A stretch of DNA of 64,000 bases from Inquilinus limosus DSM 16000. Lineage in GTDB: Bacteria; Pseudomonadota; Alphaproteobacteria; DSM-16000; Inquilinaceae. The stretch is taken from contig NZ_KE383986.1 of assembly GCF_000423185.1 (NCBI RefSeq), positions 107,800 through 171,799 on the forward strand, in the 5' to 3' direction. Each line of letters opens with the position of its first letter. The stretch's first letter is position 1. Made by a program: the position numbers and the translations under genes. Below are positions 10,454 to 20,287 of this stretch, piece after piece. The notes under the pieces were generated by a model. The model did no database searches and was not told where the DNA came from. It saw only the letters and a list, made by a program, of their open reading frames with translations.

Positions 10454-11992
10454 TTATCCCCGCCGGTGCAGCCGCCGCAGATCCTCGCGCCGCAGGGCGC
10501 CGAGGCCGAACAGGGCGGCGAGGTAGATCAGGCCGGCCACCGCCAGCACGCCGAGCACGGTGGCGATGGCCAGCAGGTCCGAGCGGCCGGCCAGGGCCGG
10601 CGCCGCCAGGACCAGCAGGCCCCACAGCGCCGCCGCCATCACTGCCCCGGCCAGCACCATGCGCGGCAGCCGCCGCCGGGCCGCGGCGTCGAGGCTGAAA
10701 TGGCCGCGGCGGTGCAGCACCCAGGCCAGAAGGATGATGTTCAGCCACACCCCGGCCGAGGTGCCGACGGCGAGGCCGACCTGGGACAGGGAGTCCATCA
10801 GCGCGATCTTCAGCCCGACATTCAGCGCCACCGTGGCGACCGCGATCTTGACCGGTGTCGCCGTGTCGCCGCGGGCGTAGAAGCCGGGCAGCAGGCAGCG
10901 CACCAGCACCACCGCCGGCAGGCCGAAGGCGTAGGCGGTCAAAGTCAGTGCTGACTGATGAGAATCGACAGCAGTAAACCGTCCCCGCTCGAACATCGCC
11001 GCCAGGATCGGCTCGGCCGCCACCAGGAAGGCGACGGCGAAGGGCAGGGTGAGGGCCAGGGTCAGCTCGATCGCCCGGTTCTGACTGGCCAGCGCGCCCT
11101 CATGGTCGTCGGCGGCCAGGCGGCGCGTCACCTCCGGCAGCAGCACGGTGCCGACGGCGATGCCGATGACGCCGAGCGGCAGCTGGTTCAGCCGGTCGGC
11201 ATAGTTCAAGTAGGATTGCGCGCCGGTCGGCAGCGCCTGGGCGATGATGGTGTCGGCGAAGACGCTGATCTGCGCCATGCCGGCGCCCAGCGTCGCCGGG
11301 CCCAGCGCCCGGAAGAAGCGGCGCACCCCGGGCGACAGCCGCGGCCGGACGAGATTCAGCGACACCCCGGCCCGCCGCATGTCCCATTCCAGGTACAGGA
11401 ACTGCGCGATGCCGGACAGGAACACGCCCCAGGCCAGGGCGTGGCCGGCGGTGGGCAGGAACGGCGTCAGCCCCAGCACCGCGCCGATCATGAACAGGTT
11501 CAGGAGGATCGGCGCGGCCGCCGCAGCCCCGAACCGGCCGAGCCCGTTCAGCACGCCGCCCTGCAGCGACACCAGCGACATGAACAGCAGATAGGGGAAG
11601 GTGATGCGCGTCAGCTCCACCTTCAGGTCGGTCTGCGCCGCCGGGGCGCCGCCCGGCTCCATCAGCGCGATCAGCCAGGGCATGGCGGCCAGGGCCGCGA
11701 CCAGCACGACCAGGAGGACGGCCAGCAGGATCGCCTGCACCTGTTCGGCCAGCGCCAGCGCCTTGGCCTTGCCCTCGCGCTGCAGCGTGGTGGTGAAGGT
11801 CGGCAGGAAGGCGACGTTGAAGGCGCCCTCGGCGAACAGCGACCGGAAATGGTTCGGCAGCCGGTTGGCCAGGAAGAAGGCGTCGGCCACCGGCCCGGCC
11901 CCCAGCACCGCGGCGATGATCTGGTCGCGGACCAGCCCGAGCACGCGGCTGGCGAGCGTCAGCCCGCCGACGGAGGCGATCTTGCGGTACAT
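10454..11992 (-). CDS. murJ: Lipid II flippase MurJ
   Basis: Polytopic inner-membrane protein of the MOP superfamily (512 aa) that flips lipid II to the periplasm for peptidoglycan synthesis. The N-terminus has the family signature SRVLGLVRDQIIAAVLG, then ADAFFLANRLPNHFRSLFAEGAFNVAFLP, with the conserved Arg residues of the central cavity. About fourteen membrane segments are evident across the whole length, which matches the family. The stop lies a few bases from the palindromic repeat between it and degP. It is followed upstream by serB on the same strand, separated by another repeat, so co-transcription is uncertain. Confidence 0.95.
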   Translation of the reverse strand: MYRKIASVGGLTLASRVLGLVRDQIIAAVLGAGPVADAFFLANRLPNHFRSLFAEGAFNVAFLPTFTTTLQREGKAKALALAEQVQAILLAVLLVVLVAALAAMPWLIALMEPGGAPAAQTDLKVELTRITFPYLLFMSLVSLQGGVLNGLGRFGAAAAAPILLNLFMIGAVLGLTPFLPTAGHALAWGVFLSGIAQFLYLEWDMRRAGVSLNLVRPRLSPGVRRFFRALGPATLGAGMAQISVFADTIIAQALPTGAQSYLNYADRLNQLPLGVIGIAVGTVLLPEVTRRLAADDHEGALASQNRAIELTLALTLPFAVAFLVAAEPILAAMFERGRFTAVDSHQSALTLTAYAFGLPAVVLVRCLLPGFYARGDTATPVKIAVATVALNVGLKIALMDSLSQVGLAVGTSAGVWLNIILLAWVLHRRGHFSLDAAARRRLPRMVLAGAVMAAALWGLLVLAAPALAGRSDLLAIATVLGVLAVAGLIYLAALFGLGALRREDLRRLHRRG

Positions 11993-12032
11993 CGTCAGGC
12001 CGTGCCTCGGTGATCGCGGCTTACAAACCGGA

Positions 12033-12122
12033 CGTCATGGCGAGCCCCGAAGGGGCGTGGCCATCCAGGGCCGCTCGCACTGGCCCCTGGATCGCCGCGT
12101 CGCTTCGCTCCTCGCGATGACG
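12033..12122. repeat. Palindromic intergenic element (CGTCAT...ATGACG type)
   Basis: About 90 bases starting CGTCATGGCGAG and ending CTCGCGATGACG, so the ends are near-perfect inverted copies; the centre has CCAGGGGCCA-like arms (CCAGGGCC and GGCCCCTGG). It occupies the gap between serB and murJ. This form is widespread between genes in alphaproteobacteria; only one copy is in this window. Confidence 0.7.
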
Positions 12123-12132
12123 GCATAGGGAG

Positions 12133-13050
12133 TCAGCCCTGAGAGTCGGTGTCGACGACCACGAACTCCGCCGCGCGGTAGCCCTGCAGGTAGAGCAGGG
12201 CGGTCAGGTCGCCATGGGTCACCGACACGGGCACCGTCTCCCGCACCAGCGGCTTGGCCCGGAAGCCGACGCCGAGGCCGGCGGCCTGCAGCATCGGGAT
12301 GTCGTTGGCGCCGTCGCCGACGGTGATGGCGTCGTCGAGCCCGAGGCCGCGCTCGACCGCCATCTCCTCCAGGAAGCTGCGCTTGGCGTCCTTGCCCAGG
12401 ATCGGCTCGCGCACCCTTCCGGTCAGGCGGCCATCGGCCTCGATCAGATGGTTGCCCTCCGACCGGTCGAAGCCGACGGCGGCGGCGACGGGGCGGGTGA
12501 ATGCGTCGAAGCCGCCGGAGACCAGGGCGCAATAGGCGCCGTTCGCCCGCATCGTCGCCACCAGGGTGCGGCCGCCGGGCGTGTAGCGCAGATCGGCCAG
12601 GGCGCGGTCGATGATCGACCGGGGCTGCCCCTCCAGCAAGGCCACGCGCTCGACCACCGCCTCGCGGAAATTGATCTCGCCGCGCATCGCCCGCTCGGTG
12701 ATCGGCACCACCCGGTCGGCCACGCCGGCCAGGGCCGCCAGCTCGTCCAGCGTCTCGGCCTCGACGATGGTGGCATCCATGTCGGCGACCAGCAGCCGCT
12801 TGCGGCGGCCCCGGGCCGGCACGACATTGGCGTCGACCGGCTGTCCGGCCAGCGACAGCCGCACCGCCGCCTGCGCCGCCTTGGCATCGACCCCGGCGAA
12901 TGCGATATCGCAGGCGATGCCGGGGGCCAGCCAGTCGACCGCGCCCGGCGATCCGCCGGCGATCGCCAGCGCGTTGCGCACATGGCGGGTCAGGGAATCG
13001 TCGAGGACCGGCTGGTCCGGGGCGGTGGTGAGGGTGAGGACGAGATCCAT
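12133..13050 (-). CDS. serB: Phosphoserine phosphatase
   Basis: Last step of serine synthesis, hydrolysing O-phosphoserine (305 aa, cytosolic, HAD superfamily). Residues 1-80 form a divergent ACT-like N-terminal domain; the catalytic DMDATIVEAET begins at about Asp90 (DxDxT nucleophile and acid), followed by SGGFDAFT (motif II) and GDGANDIPML (motif IV metal site). The start MDLVLTLTT is used because it matches the family; an open reading continues upstream through the serB-miaA gap and antisense to miaA but has no SerB-like sequence. It diverges from miaA across a repeat-filled gap. Confidence 0.95.
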   Translation of the reverse strand: MDLVLTLTTAPDQPVLDDSLTRHVRNALAIAGGSPGAVDWLAPGIACDIAFAGVDAKAAQAAVRLSLAGQPVDANVVPARGRRKRLLVADMDATIVEAETLDELAALAGVADRVVPITERAMRGEINFREAVVERVALLEGQPRSIIDRALADLRYTPGGRTLVATMRANGAYCALVSGGFDAFTRPVAAAVGFDRSEGNHLIEADGRLTGRVREPILGKDAKRSFLEEMAVERGLGLDDAITVGDGANDIPMLQAAGLGVGFRAKPLVRETVPVSVTHGDLTALLYLQGYRAAEFVVVDTDSQG

Positions 13051-13158
13051 GACGCGGCGCAGCTCCCAAGCTCGGGCCCCGGATATGCCGCAGCGCGGCG
13101 GTGCCTGTCTATGCGCGAAAGGCGCAGGGATGGTTGAGCAGGCGCGGCTCCCCAGCGT

Positions 13159-13292
13159 TGCCTCTCCCGCTTGCGGGAGAGGTCGGAGACGCGAAGCGGC
13201 TCCGGGTGAGGGGAGTTCGTCGAGGGCGGTTCCAGCCCTCACCCGGACGTCCTGGCGGACGTCCGACCTCTCCCGCCCCGCGGGAGAGGCAA
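13159..13292. repeat. Inverted intergenic element with CCTCTCCCGC / GCGGGAGAGG ends
   Basis: TTGCCTCTCCCGC at the left end is matched by GCGGGAGAGGCAA at the right end, and each end also folds on itself (CTCTCCCGC with GCGGGAGAG). Between them, CACCCGGACGTC and related arms fold again. It lies in the divergent serB-miaA gap. A related but different element is at 63648-63791, and a fragment (CCTCCCCTTGCGGGAGGGGG) lies near 45306-45330. Confidence 0.7.
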
Positions 13293-13314
13293 TGCGACGA
13301 GCGGGCGGGTCTCG

Positions 13315-14268
13315 ATGATGGCGGAGAGCGTCATCGTCATCGGCGGGCCGACCGCCAGCGGCAAATCGGCGCTGGCGCTGGATCTGGCCGAGGCGCTGGA
13401 CGGTGTGGTGATCAACGCCGACAGCATGCAGGTCTATGCCGAGCTGTCGATCCTCACCGCCCGGCCGGGACCGGCGGACCTCGCGCGGGCGCCGCATCGC
13501 CTCTACGGCGTGCTGCCGGCGTCGACGCGCTGCTCCGCCGCCGCTTGGTGCGACATGGCGCTGGCCGAGATCGGCCTGGCGCAGAAGGCCGGCAAGCGGC
13601 CGATCGTGGTCGGCGGCACCGGCCTCTATCTGCGTGCGCTGACGGAGGGGCTGAGCCCGATCCCGCCGGTGCCGGAGGAGATCCGCCGCGCCACCGTCGA
13701 GCTGCATGACAGCCTGGGCGGCGAGGCCTTCCATGCCGAGCTGATGCGCTGGGACCCGAAGATGGCCCGGCGCCTCGCCCCCGGCGACACGCAGCGGCTG
13801 ATCCGGGCCTGGGAGGTGATGGTGGCGACCAACCGCTCGCTCGCCGACTGGCAGCTTGAGGCCGGGTCCGGCCCGCCGCCGGGCATGGTGTTCGACTGGA
13901 TCGTGCTGGCGCCGCCGCGCGACGCGCTCTACGCCGCCTGCGACGGCCGCTTCCGCGCCATGGTCGCCGCCGGGGCGCTGGAGGAGGTGCGGGCGCTGCT
14001 GGCGCTGGATCTCGACCCGGATCTGCCGGCGATGAAGGCGGTCGGGGTGCCGGAGCTGGCGGCGCATCTGCGCGGCGAGACCGATCTCGAGACCGCGATC
14101 GCCCGGGCGCAGCAGGCGACGCGCAACCTGGCCAAGCGCCAGACCACCTGGTTCCGCCACCAGCTGCCGGCCGGGAACGCAAGGGTGCAACGCAGCCATG
14201 TCGTCCACGCGCAATATTCGGAAAAAATCACAGCCGAAACTTTGTCTTTTCTTCGCATTTCCGGTTGA
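13315..14268 (+). CDS. miaA: tRNA dimethylallyltransferase MiaA
   Basis: Transfers the dimethylallyl group to A37 of tRNAs reading codons that begin with U (317 aa, cytosolic). The P-loop GPTASGKS is at 11-18, followed by the NADSMQVY substrate-binding motif, the VVGGTGLYLRAL motif, and the C-terminal KRQTTWFRHQ stretch. The first two codons are both ATG, so the start could be 13315 or 13318; the upstream ribosome site is weak. Its stop overlaps the proposed promoter of ilvB. Confidence 0.95.
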   Translation: MMAESVIVIGGPTASGKSALALDLAEALDGVVINADSMQVYAELSILTARPGPADLARAPHRLYGVLPASTRCSAAAWCDMALAEIGLAQKAGKRPIVVGGTGLYLRALTEGLSPIPPVPEEIRRATVELHDSLGGEAFHAELMRWDPKMARRLAPGDTQRLIRAWEVMVATNRSLADWQLEAGSGPPPGMVFDWIVLAPPRDALYAACDGRFRAMVAAGALEEVRALLALDLDPDLPAMKAVGVPELAAHLRGETDLETAIARAQQATRNLAKRQTTWFRHQLPAGNARVQRSHVVHAQYSEKITAETLSFLRISG

Positions 14269-14293
14269 CCTGCCGGAATCCGCCGTCTAGCTT
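14265..14293 (+). promoter_or_regulatory. Candidate promoter for ilvBHC
   Basis: TTGACC at 14265-14270 (five of six matches to TTGACA) and TAGCTT at 14288-14293 are separated by 17 bases. The -10 match is weak, as is common in GC-rich alphaproteobacteria. It overlaps the miaA stop codon and lies 66 bases before the ilvB start. Confidence 0.4.
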
Positions 14294-14326
14294 GCCGACC
14301 CTCGTTGATCCCCAACGTTGAACGCA

Positions 14327-14345
14327 GCGGCCCGGAGGGGGCCGC
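14327..14345 (+). promoter_or_regulatory. Hairpin in the ilvB leader
   Basis: GCGGCCC (14327-14333) and GGGCCGC (14339-14345) form a seven-pair stem with a five-base loop, just upstream of the ilvB ribosome site. No T-run follows and no leader peptide rich in Leu/Val/Ile codons is visible, so it is not a classical attenuator. It could still affect translation or RNA stability. Confidence 0.3.
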
Positions 14346-14358
14346 CACAGAGGTACCG

Positions 14359-16131
14359 ATGTCGACAGAAACGCTGACCGGAGCCGAAATCGTCCTGCGT
14401 GCCCTTCGGGACCAGGGCGTAGAGGTTATCTTCGGATATCCGGGCGGTGCTGTCCTTCCGATCTACGACGCGATCTTCAAGCAGAACGCGATCCGCCACA
14501 TCCTGGTCCGGCACGAGCAGGCGGCGGTGCACGCAGCGGAAGGCTATGCCCGCTCGACCGGCAAGGTCGGCGTCGTCCTCGTAACCTCCGGCCCGGGCGC
14601 GACCAACGCGGTCACCGGCCTGACCGACGCGCTGATGGATTCGATCCCCATCGTCTGCCTGACCGGGCAGGTGCCGACCCATCTGATCGGCAACGACGCG
14701 TTCCAGGAAGCCGACACCACCGGCATCACCCGGCCCTGCACCAAGCACAACTACCTGGTGAAGGACGCCAACGCCGTCGCCCGCACGCTGCACGAGGCGT
14801 TCTACGTCGCCCGCAGCGGCCGGCCGGGCCCGGTGGTGATCGATCTGCCGAAGGACGTGCAGTTCGCCGAAGGGATCTACACCCCGCCCGAGCATGTCGA
14901 GCACCGCACCTACCGGCCGCGGACCGAGCCCGACCAGGACCTAATCGAGCAGGCGGTCGAGCTGATGGCCAAGGCCGACCGGCCGATCCTGTACACCGGC
15001 GGCGGCATCATCAACTCCGGCCCCGACGCGTCGGCGGCGCTGCGCGAGCTGGTCGAGCTGACCGGCTTCCCCTGCACCTCGACTCTGCTGGGCCTCGGCG
15101 CCCTGCCGGCCTCGGACCCGCGGTTCCTGGGCATGGTCGGCATGCACGGCACCTACGAGGCCAACCTGGCGATGCACGGCGCCGACCTGATGGTCGCGCT
15201 GGGCTCGCGCTTCGACGACCGGGTGACCGGCAAGATCAGCGCCTTCTCGCCGGGGTCGACCAAGATCCATGTCGACATCGATCCGTCCTCGATCAACAAG
15301 AACGTCCATGTCGACCTGCCGATCGTCGGCGACGCCGGCAAGGTGATCCGGGCGATGGTTGAGGTGTGGAAGCGCCGGGGCTACAAGCCGCGCGAGAAGG
15401 CGATCGCCGGTTGGTGGGGCCAGATCAGGCAGTGGCAGGCGCGCAACTGCCTGCAGTTCAGCCAGGACCGGTCGCCCGACGCGATCATCAAGCCGCAATA
15501 CGCGATCAAGCGCCTGGGCGAGCTGACCGCCGACCGCGACGACGTCTACATCACCACCGAGGTCGGCCAGCACCAGATGTGGGCGGCGCAGCTGATCCCG
15601 TTCCAGAAGCCGAACCGCTGGATGACCTCGGGCGGGCTCGGCACCATGGGCTACGGCCTGCCGGCCGCGGTCGGCGTGCAGATCGCGCATCCCGAGGCGC
15701 TGGTGATCGACGTCGGCGGCGAGGCCTCGACGCTGATGAACATCCAGGAGCTGTCGACCATCGCCCAGTACCGGCTGCCGGTGAAGATCTTCATCGTCAA
15801 CAACTTCTGGATGGGCATGGTGCGGCAGTGGCAGGAGCTGCTGCACGGCGAGCGCTATTCCGAGAGCTACTCCGAGGCGCTGCCCGACTTCGTCAAGCTG
15901 GCCGAGGCCTTCGGCCTGACCGGCCTGCGCGCCACCTGCATGGGCGAGGCCGACGACGTGATCCGCGAGATGCTGCGGATCAAGGGGCCGGTGGTCGTCG
16001 ACATGCAGGTCTCCAAGATGGAGAACTGCTTCCCGATGATCCCGGGGGGCGCGGCCCACAACGAGATCCTGCTGGGGCCGAGCGACCAGGCCGCGAAGCC
16101 GACCTCGGAGGAGGGGATGGTGCTCGTATAA
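14359..16131 (+). CDS. ilvB: Acetolactate synthase, large (catalytic) subunit
   Basis: ThDP/FAD enzyme (590 aa) joining two pyruvates, or pyruvate and 2-oxobutyrate, in Val/Leu/Ile synthesis. GYPGGAVLPIYDA and the catalytic Glu in RHEQAAVHAAEGYAR lie near the N-terminus; the central FAD-binding domain has VALGSRFDDRVTGK; the C-terminal ThDP domain reads GGEASTLMN ... IVNN followed by MGMVRQWQ. The metal-binding position usually Asp (GDxS) is Glu here. The start MSTETLTG at 14359 has AGAGGT upstream; an earlier ATG at 14305 lies in the leader hairpin region. It is the first gene of ilvB-ilvH-ilvC. Confidence 0.96.
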   Translation: MSTETLTGAEIVLRALRDQGVEVIFGYPGGAVLPIYDAIFKQNAIRHILVRHEQAAVHAAEGYARSTGKVGVVLVTSGPGATNAVTGLTDALMDSIPIVCLTGQVPTHLIGNDAFQEADTTGITRPCTKHNYLVKDANAVARTLHEAFYVARSGRPGPVVIDLPKDVQFAEGIYTPPEHVEHRTYRPRTEPDQDLIEQAVELMAKADRPILYTGGGIINSGPDASAALRELVELTGFPCTSTLLGLGALPASDPRFLGMVGMHGTYEANLAMHGADLMVALGSRFDDRVTGKISAFSPGSTKIHVDIDPSSINKNVHVDLPIVGDAGKVIRAMVEVWKRRGYKPREKAIAGWWGQIRQWQARNCLQFSQDRSPDAIIKPQYAIKRLGELTADRDDVYITTEVGQHQMWAAQLIPFQKPNRWMTSGGLGTMGYGLPAAVGVQIAHPEALVIDVGGEASTLMNIQELSTIAQYRLPVKIFIVNNFWMGMVRQWQELLHGERYSESYSEALPDFVKLAEAFGLTGLRATCMGEADDVIREMLRIKGPVVVDMQVSKMENCFPMIPGGAAHNEILLGPSDQAAKPTSEEGMVLV

Positions 16132-16211
16132 GGCGCGGACGACGCCCTTCGCCGCGGCCATCCGATCGGGTGGCCGCGACTCTCGTCTCGTGACCTTCCC
16201 CGGATCGCATC

Positions 16212-16736
16212 ATGACCCCGCAGACCCAGATCGCAACCCATACCATCGCCGTGCTGGTGGACAACGAGCCGGGCGCGCTGGCCCGCGTCATCGGCCTGTT
16301 CTCCGGCCGCGGCTACAACATCGAGAGCCTGACCGTGGCCGAGGTCGACGCGGCGCGGGACCTGTCGCGCATCACCGTCGTCACCTCCGGCACGCCGATG
16401 ATCATCGAGCAGATCAAGGCCCAGCTGGACCGGCTGGTGCTGGTGCACAGCGTGCACGACCTGACGCTGGAAGGCCCGGCGGTCGAGCGCGAGCTGGCGC
16501 TGGTCAAGGTCCGCGGCAGCGGCGACAAGCGCATCGAGAGCCTACGCATCGCCGACGTGTTCCGGGCCCGGGCCGTGGATTCGACGACCGAGAGCTTCGT
16601 CTTCGAGGTCACCGGCTCGTCCCAGAAGATCGACGCCTTCATCCAGCTGATGATCCCGCTCGGGCTCGTGGACGTCAGCCGCACCGGCGTCGTCGCCATC
16701 GCCCGCGGGCCCGAAGGGCTGCTGACCGCCGTCTGA
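16212..16736 (+). CDS. ilvH: Acetolactate synthase, small (regulatory) subunit
   Basis: Regulatory partner of IlvB (174 aa) that raises activity and confers valine feedback inhibition. The N-terminal ACT domain begins THTIAVLVDNEPGALARVIGLFSGRGYNI with the effector-site Asn and Gly; the C-terminal domain contains RGSGDKRIESLRIADVFRARAVD. The length is normal. It lies 80 bases after ilvB with no terminator between, and before ilvC in the same direction. Confidence 0.96.
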   Translation: MTPQTQIATHTIAVLVDNEPGALARVIGLFSGRGYNIESLTVAEVDAARDLSRITVVTSGTPMIIEQIKAQLDRLVLVHSVHDLTLEGPAVERELALVKVRGSGDKRIESLRIADVFRARAVDSTTESFVFEVTGSSQKIDAFIQLMIPLGLVDVSRTGVVAIARGPEGLLTAV

Positions 16737-16812
16737 ACCATTGCTGCCGGTTGCGTGCGGCCGGCAGTTCCCGTCATCGTAGAGAAAGGCCGGGCCGCCC
16801 GGCCCCGTGTGA

Positions 16813-17844
<1,032 letters not shown>

Positions 17845-17867
17845 TCCCGGCGCGATCCGGAATGGGA

Positions 17868-17896
17868 AGGGGCCCCAGGAGGGCCCCTTTTCTTTT
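17868..17896 (+). terminator. Rho-independent terminator after ilvC
   Basis: AAGGGGCCC and GGGCCCCTT pair around a five-base loop (CAGGA), followed by TTCTTTT. It separates ilvC from the convergent permease gene, whose stop codon lies right beyond it. Confidence 0.9.
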
Positions 17897-17898
17897 GG

Positions 17899-19269
17899 CT
17901 ATTCGGCAGGCGCCGCGACGCTGCGGCCGAGGACGAGACGCCGGGCCAGCCAGGCGGCGATCACCACGGCGGCCGAGGCCAGGCTGAGCACGATCTGCGA
18001 CCGGGTGTCGTCCTGGAATCCCATCGCCACCAGCACCGCGACCATGCCGGCGATGGTGAGGAGGGTGAGGGCGGGATACAGCCACATCTTCACCCGCAGC
18101 CGCTCCGGCGGCGTGCGCGGGCGCAGCACCAGCTGCGACACGGCGATCATCAGATAGACGAACAGGATGACCGCGCCGGAGGAGTTCAGCAGGAACAGGA
18201 ACACCGTGTCCGGCGAGACATAGGCGGCGACGACCGAGAGGTAGCCGATCACGGTCGAGGCCAGGATCGCCCGCGCGGGCACGCCGCTCCTGGTGGTGCG
18301 GGTGAGGCCGGCGGGGGCCTCGCGCCGCCCGGCCAGCACGAACAGCATGCGCGAGGCGGTGTAGAGGCCGGAGTTGAGGCAGGACAGCACCGCGGTCAGC
18401 ACCACCGCGTTCATCAGGTCGCCGGCCCAGGGAATGCCCATCCGCTCGAAGGCGACGACGAAGGGCGACTGCTTCGGCGCCAGGCTGTCCCAGGGCAGGA
18501 TCACGGCCAGGAGGAACACCGAGCCGATGTAGAAGATCAGGATGCGGACGACGACGGAGCGGGTGGCGCGGACCACCGCGCGCTCCGGGTCCCTGGCCTC
18601 GGCCGCGGCGATGGTGGCGATCTCCGCCCCCACCATCGAGAACACCACCACGACGATGCCGGAGAAGATCGCCCCGACCCCGTTCGGCAGGAAGCCGGCC
18701 GCCGGCGCCAGGTTCGAGAAATCCATGTCCCGGCCCGGCCACAGCCCCAGCACATAGACGGTGCCGAGGATCAGGAACACCACGATGGTCGCCACCTTGA
18801 TGCCGGCGAACCAGTACTCGAACTCGCCGAAGGAGCGAACGGAGTAGAGGTTGGTCGCGGTCATCAGCAGCAGGAGGCCCAGCGACGCGGCCCACAGCGG
18901 CACGTCCGGCAGCCATTTCTGCAAGAGGCCGGCGCCGGCCACCGCCTCGAACCCGACCACGATCACCCAGAAGTACCAGTACAGCCAGGCCACGGTGAAG
19001 CCGGCCCAGTCGCCCAGCGCCAGCCGGGCGTAGTCGGAGAAGGAGCCGGTGGACGGGTTGGCCGCCGCCATCTCGCCCAGCATGCGCATCACCATGATGA
19101 TCAGCAGGCCGGTGACGGCATAGGTCAGGAAGGCGCCCGGCCCGACCGTGCCGATGATCGAGCTGGAGCCGACGAACAGCCCGGCGCCGATGACGCCGCC
19201 GATCGCGATCATGCTGAGGTGGCGCTGCTGCAAGCCCTGGTGGAGCCCGCCGTCCGGTCCCGCGGCCAT
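17899..19269 (-). CDS. Amino acid permease (APC superfamily)
   Basis: Twelve-helix inner-membrane proton/amino acid symporter (456 aa) of the AAT group (GabP/AnsP/AroP-like). The N-terminus has the hallmark LSMIAIGGVIGAGLFVGSS, the unwound-helix glycine motif that contacts the substrate's amino and carboxyl groups, then the conserved EMAAANPSTGSFSDYA. The specific substrate cannot be read from sequence; the GabP-like FSMVGAEIATIAAAEARDP segment favours GABA or a similar neutral amino acid. The start MAAGPDGG is family-like. It is convergent with ilvC and alone in its transcription unit. Confidence 0.9.
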   Translation of the reverse strand: MAAGPDGGLHQGLQQRHLSMIAIGGVIGAGLFVGSSSIIGTVGPGAFLTYAVTGLLIIMVMRMLGEMAAANPSTGSFSDYARLALGDWAGFTVAWLYWYFWVIVVGFEAVAGAGLLQKWLPDVPLWAASLGLLLLMTATNLYSVRSFGEFEYWFAGIKVATIVVFLILGTVYVLGLWPGRDMDFSNLAPAAGFLPNGVGAIFSGIVVVVFSMVGAEIATIAAAEARDPERAVVRATRSVVVRILIFYIGSVFLLAVILPWDSLAPKQSPFVVAFERMGIPWAGDLMNAVVLTAVLSCLNSGLYTASRMLFVLAGRREAPAGLTRTTRSGVPARAILASTVIGYLSVVAAYVSPDTVFLFLLNSSGAVILFVYLMIAVSQLVLRPRTPPERLRVKMWLYPALTLLTIAGMVAVLVAMGFQDDTRSQIVLSLASAAVVIAAWLARRLVLGRSVAAPAE

Positions 19270-19415
19270 GGTTGGTCTTTCTTCTTGTTCGTCCGACGGG
19301 CGCCCCTCTAGCGCGATTCCGCCGGCGGCACACGCGATTTTGTCGGGAATAGGGCATTCTGGCCCGGATGCGACATCGGCTGTAGGATTTCCGGCCGCCT
19401 TCTCGGGAGACGCAC

Positions 19416-19673
19416 ATGCCGAATTACAGCGACGAGGACATGGCTCATCTCGCCCGGCTGGTCGGGCTGGCGAAGTCCGATCCGGACAACATCCGCCTGC
19501 TGCCGCCGCGCGACGCCTGCGCGGTGGCGCTGCTGCTGAATCGCCTGGATCTGCTGCCGGAGCCGCAGCGCCATCCGCTGGCGGCGCTGGAGCTGCTGGG
19601 TCCGGCCGGCCGGGAGATGGTGCTCGACCTCTATCACCGCCGCGCCGGGTCGGACGCGACGCAGGACGCGTGA
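19416..19673 (+). CDS. Small protein of unknown function (85 aa)
   Basis: GGGAG lies six bases before the ATG. The product is soluble, Leu-rich and probably all-helical (HLARLVGLAK, then ACAVALLLNRLDLL, then ALELLGPAGREMVLDLYHRR). No Cys, no membrane segment and no family I recognise. It diverges from the permease gene and runs into the convergent membrane protein gene five bases after its stop. Confidence 0.65.
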   Translation: MPNYSDEDMAHLARLVGLAKSDPDNIRLLPPRDACAVALLLNRLDLLPEPQRHPLAALELLGPAGREMVLDLYHRRAGSDATQDA

Positions 19674-19678
19674 GCGGG

Positions 19679-19897
19679 TCAGCCGGGGGCCAGTGCGGTC
19701 GGTGCCAGCAGCAGGATGGCGCCGATGATGATCATCGCCAGCCCCGGCCAGTTCGTCCTCAGCCCGAAGCCGCGCAGGCTGAAAGACCGCCGCTCGCGGC
19801 TGAAGCCGCTGATCCAGATGCCCTGGAAGGCCGAATACACCAAACCGGCGATGACCAGGAGGGCGCCGATCAGGGGCAGTAGCGCAATGGACGGCAT
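19679..19897 (-). CDS. Small two-helix membrane protein, unknown function
   Basis: The product is 72 residues, with hydrophobic helices at about 3-25 (IALLPLIGALLVIAGLVYSAF) and 48-68 (GLAMIIIGAILLLAPT), joined by a basic loop (SRERRSFSLRGFGLR) likely to face the cytoplasm. The ATG at 19897 has GGAGG five bases upstream; a TTG codon four residues earlier would overlap that ribosome site, so it was not used. No known family. Confidence 0.65.
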   Translation of the reverse strand: MPSIALLPLIGALLVIAGLVYSAFQGIWISGFSRERRSFSLRGFGLRTNWPGLAMIIIGAILLLAPTALAPG

Positions 19898-20001
19898 GCC
19901 GACCTCCAACCGCAGGGCCCGCCCGGCGGGAAGGTGCCGGACGGGTCGGCCAGAAGATCAACGGCACCGGGCCGGAAGCGGTTCCGGCCGGGAGGTGGCC
20001 G

Positions 20002-20274
20002 TCAGCCGGCGCGGAACAGGCCCAGGCGCTGCAGCAGCCGGCCGATGCCGCGGCCCAGCCGCTCGGCGAAGCTGGCCGGGGGCGGGGCCTGGCGGACCGG
20101 CTCCGCCGCTCGCTCGGGGCGATGACCGTGCGTCTCGGCGTCCTCGCCGCCGAAGGCGGCGCGCGCCTGCTCCAGCAGCGCGGGGATCGACCGCGCCTGG
20201 CGCAGCAGCATCGGCAGGAACAGCAGCGCGACCACCGCGCCGATGATCAGGAGCTTCGCACCGCTCAGGCCCAT
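20002..20274 (-). CDS. Small membrane-anchored protein, loosely TatA-like
   Basis: The product is 90 residues: one N-terminal hydrophobic helix (about 6-22, AKLLIIGAVVALLFLP), then an amphipathic helix (RQARSIPALLEQARAAFGG), then a polar Pro-rich tail with a final basic helix. This topology resembles TatA/TatB, and MGLSG at the start adds to that, but the FGP hinge is replaced by FLP and the match is weak, so a Tat role is not claimed. It lies 13 bases downstream of the dedA stop in the same direction and is probably co-transcribed. Confidence 0.6.
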   Translation of the reverse strand: MGLSGAKLLIIGAVVALLFLPMLLRQARSIPALLEQARAAFGGEDAETHGHRPERAAEPVRQAPPPASFAERLGRGIGRLLQRLGLFRAG

Positions 20275-20287
20275 GACGGCTCTCCGC

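Noticed and set aside
12133..14214. Extension of serB to a 693-residue protein
   Set aside because: The extension is antisense to miaA and through a repeat element; SerB homologues begin at MDLVLTLTT.
20002..20274. Assigned as TatA
   Set aside because: The hinge and charge pattern only partly fit, and no TatB/TatC is adjacent, so only a resemblance is reported.
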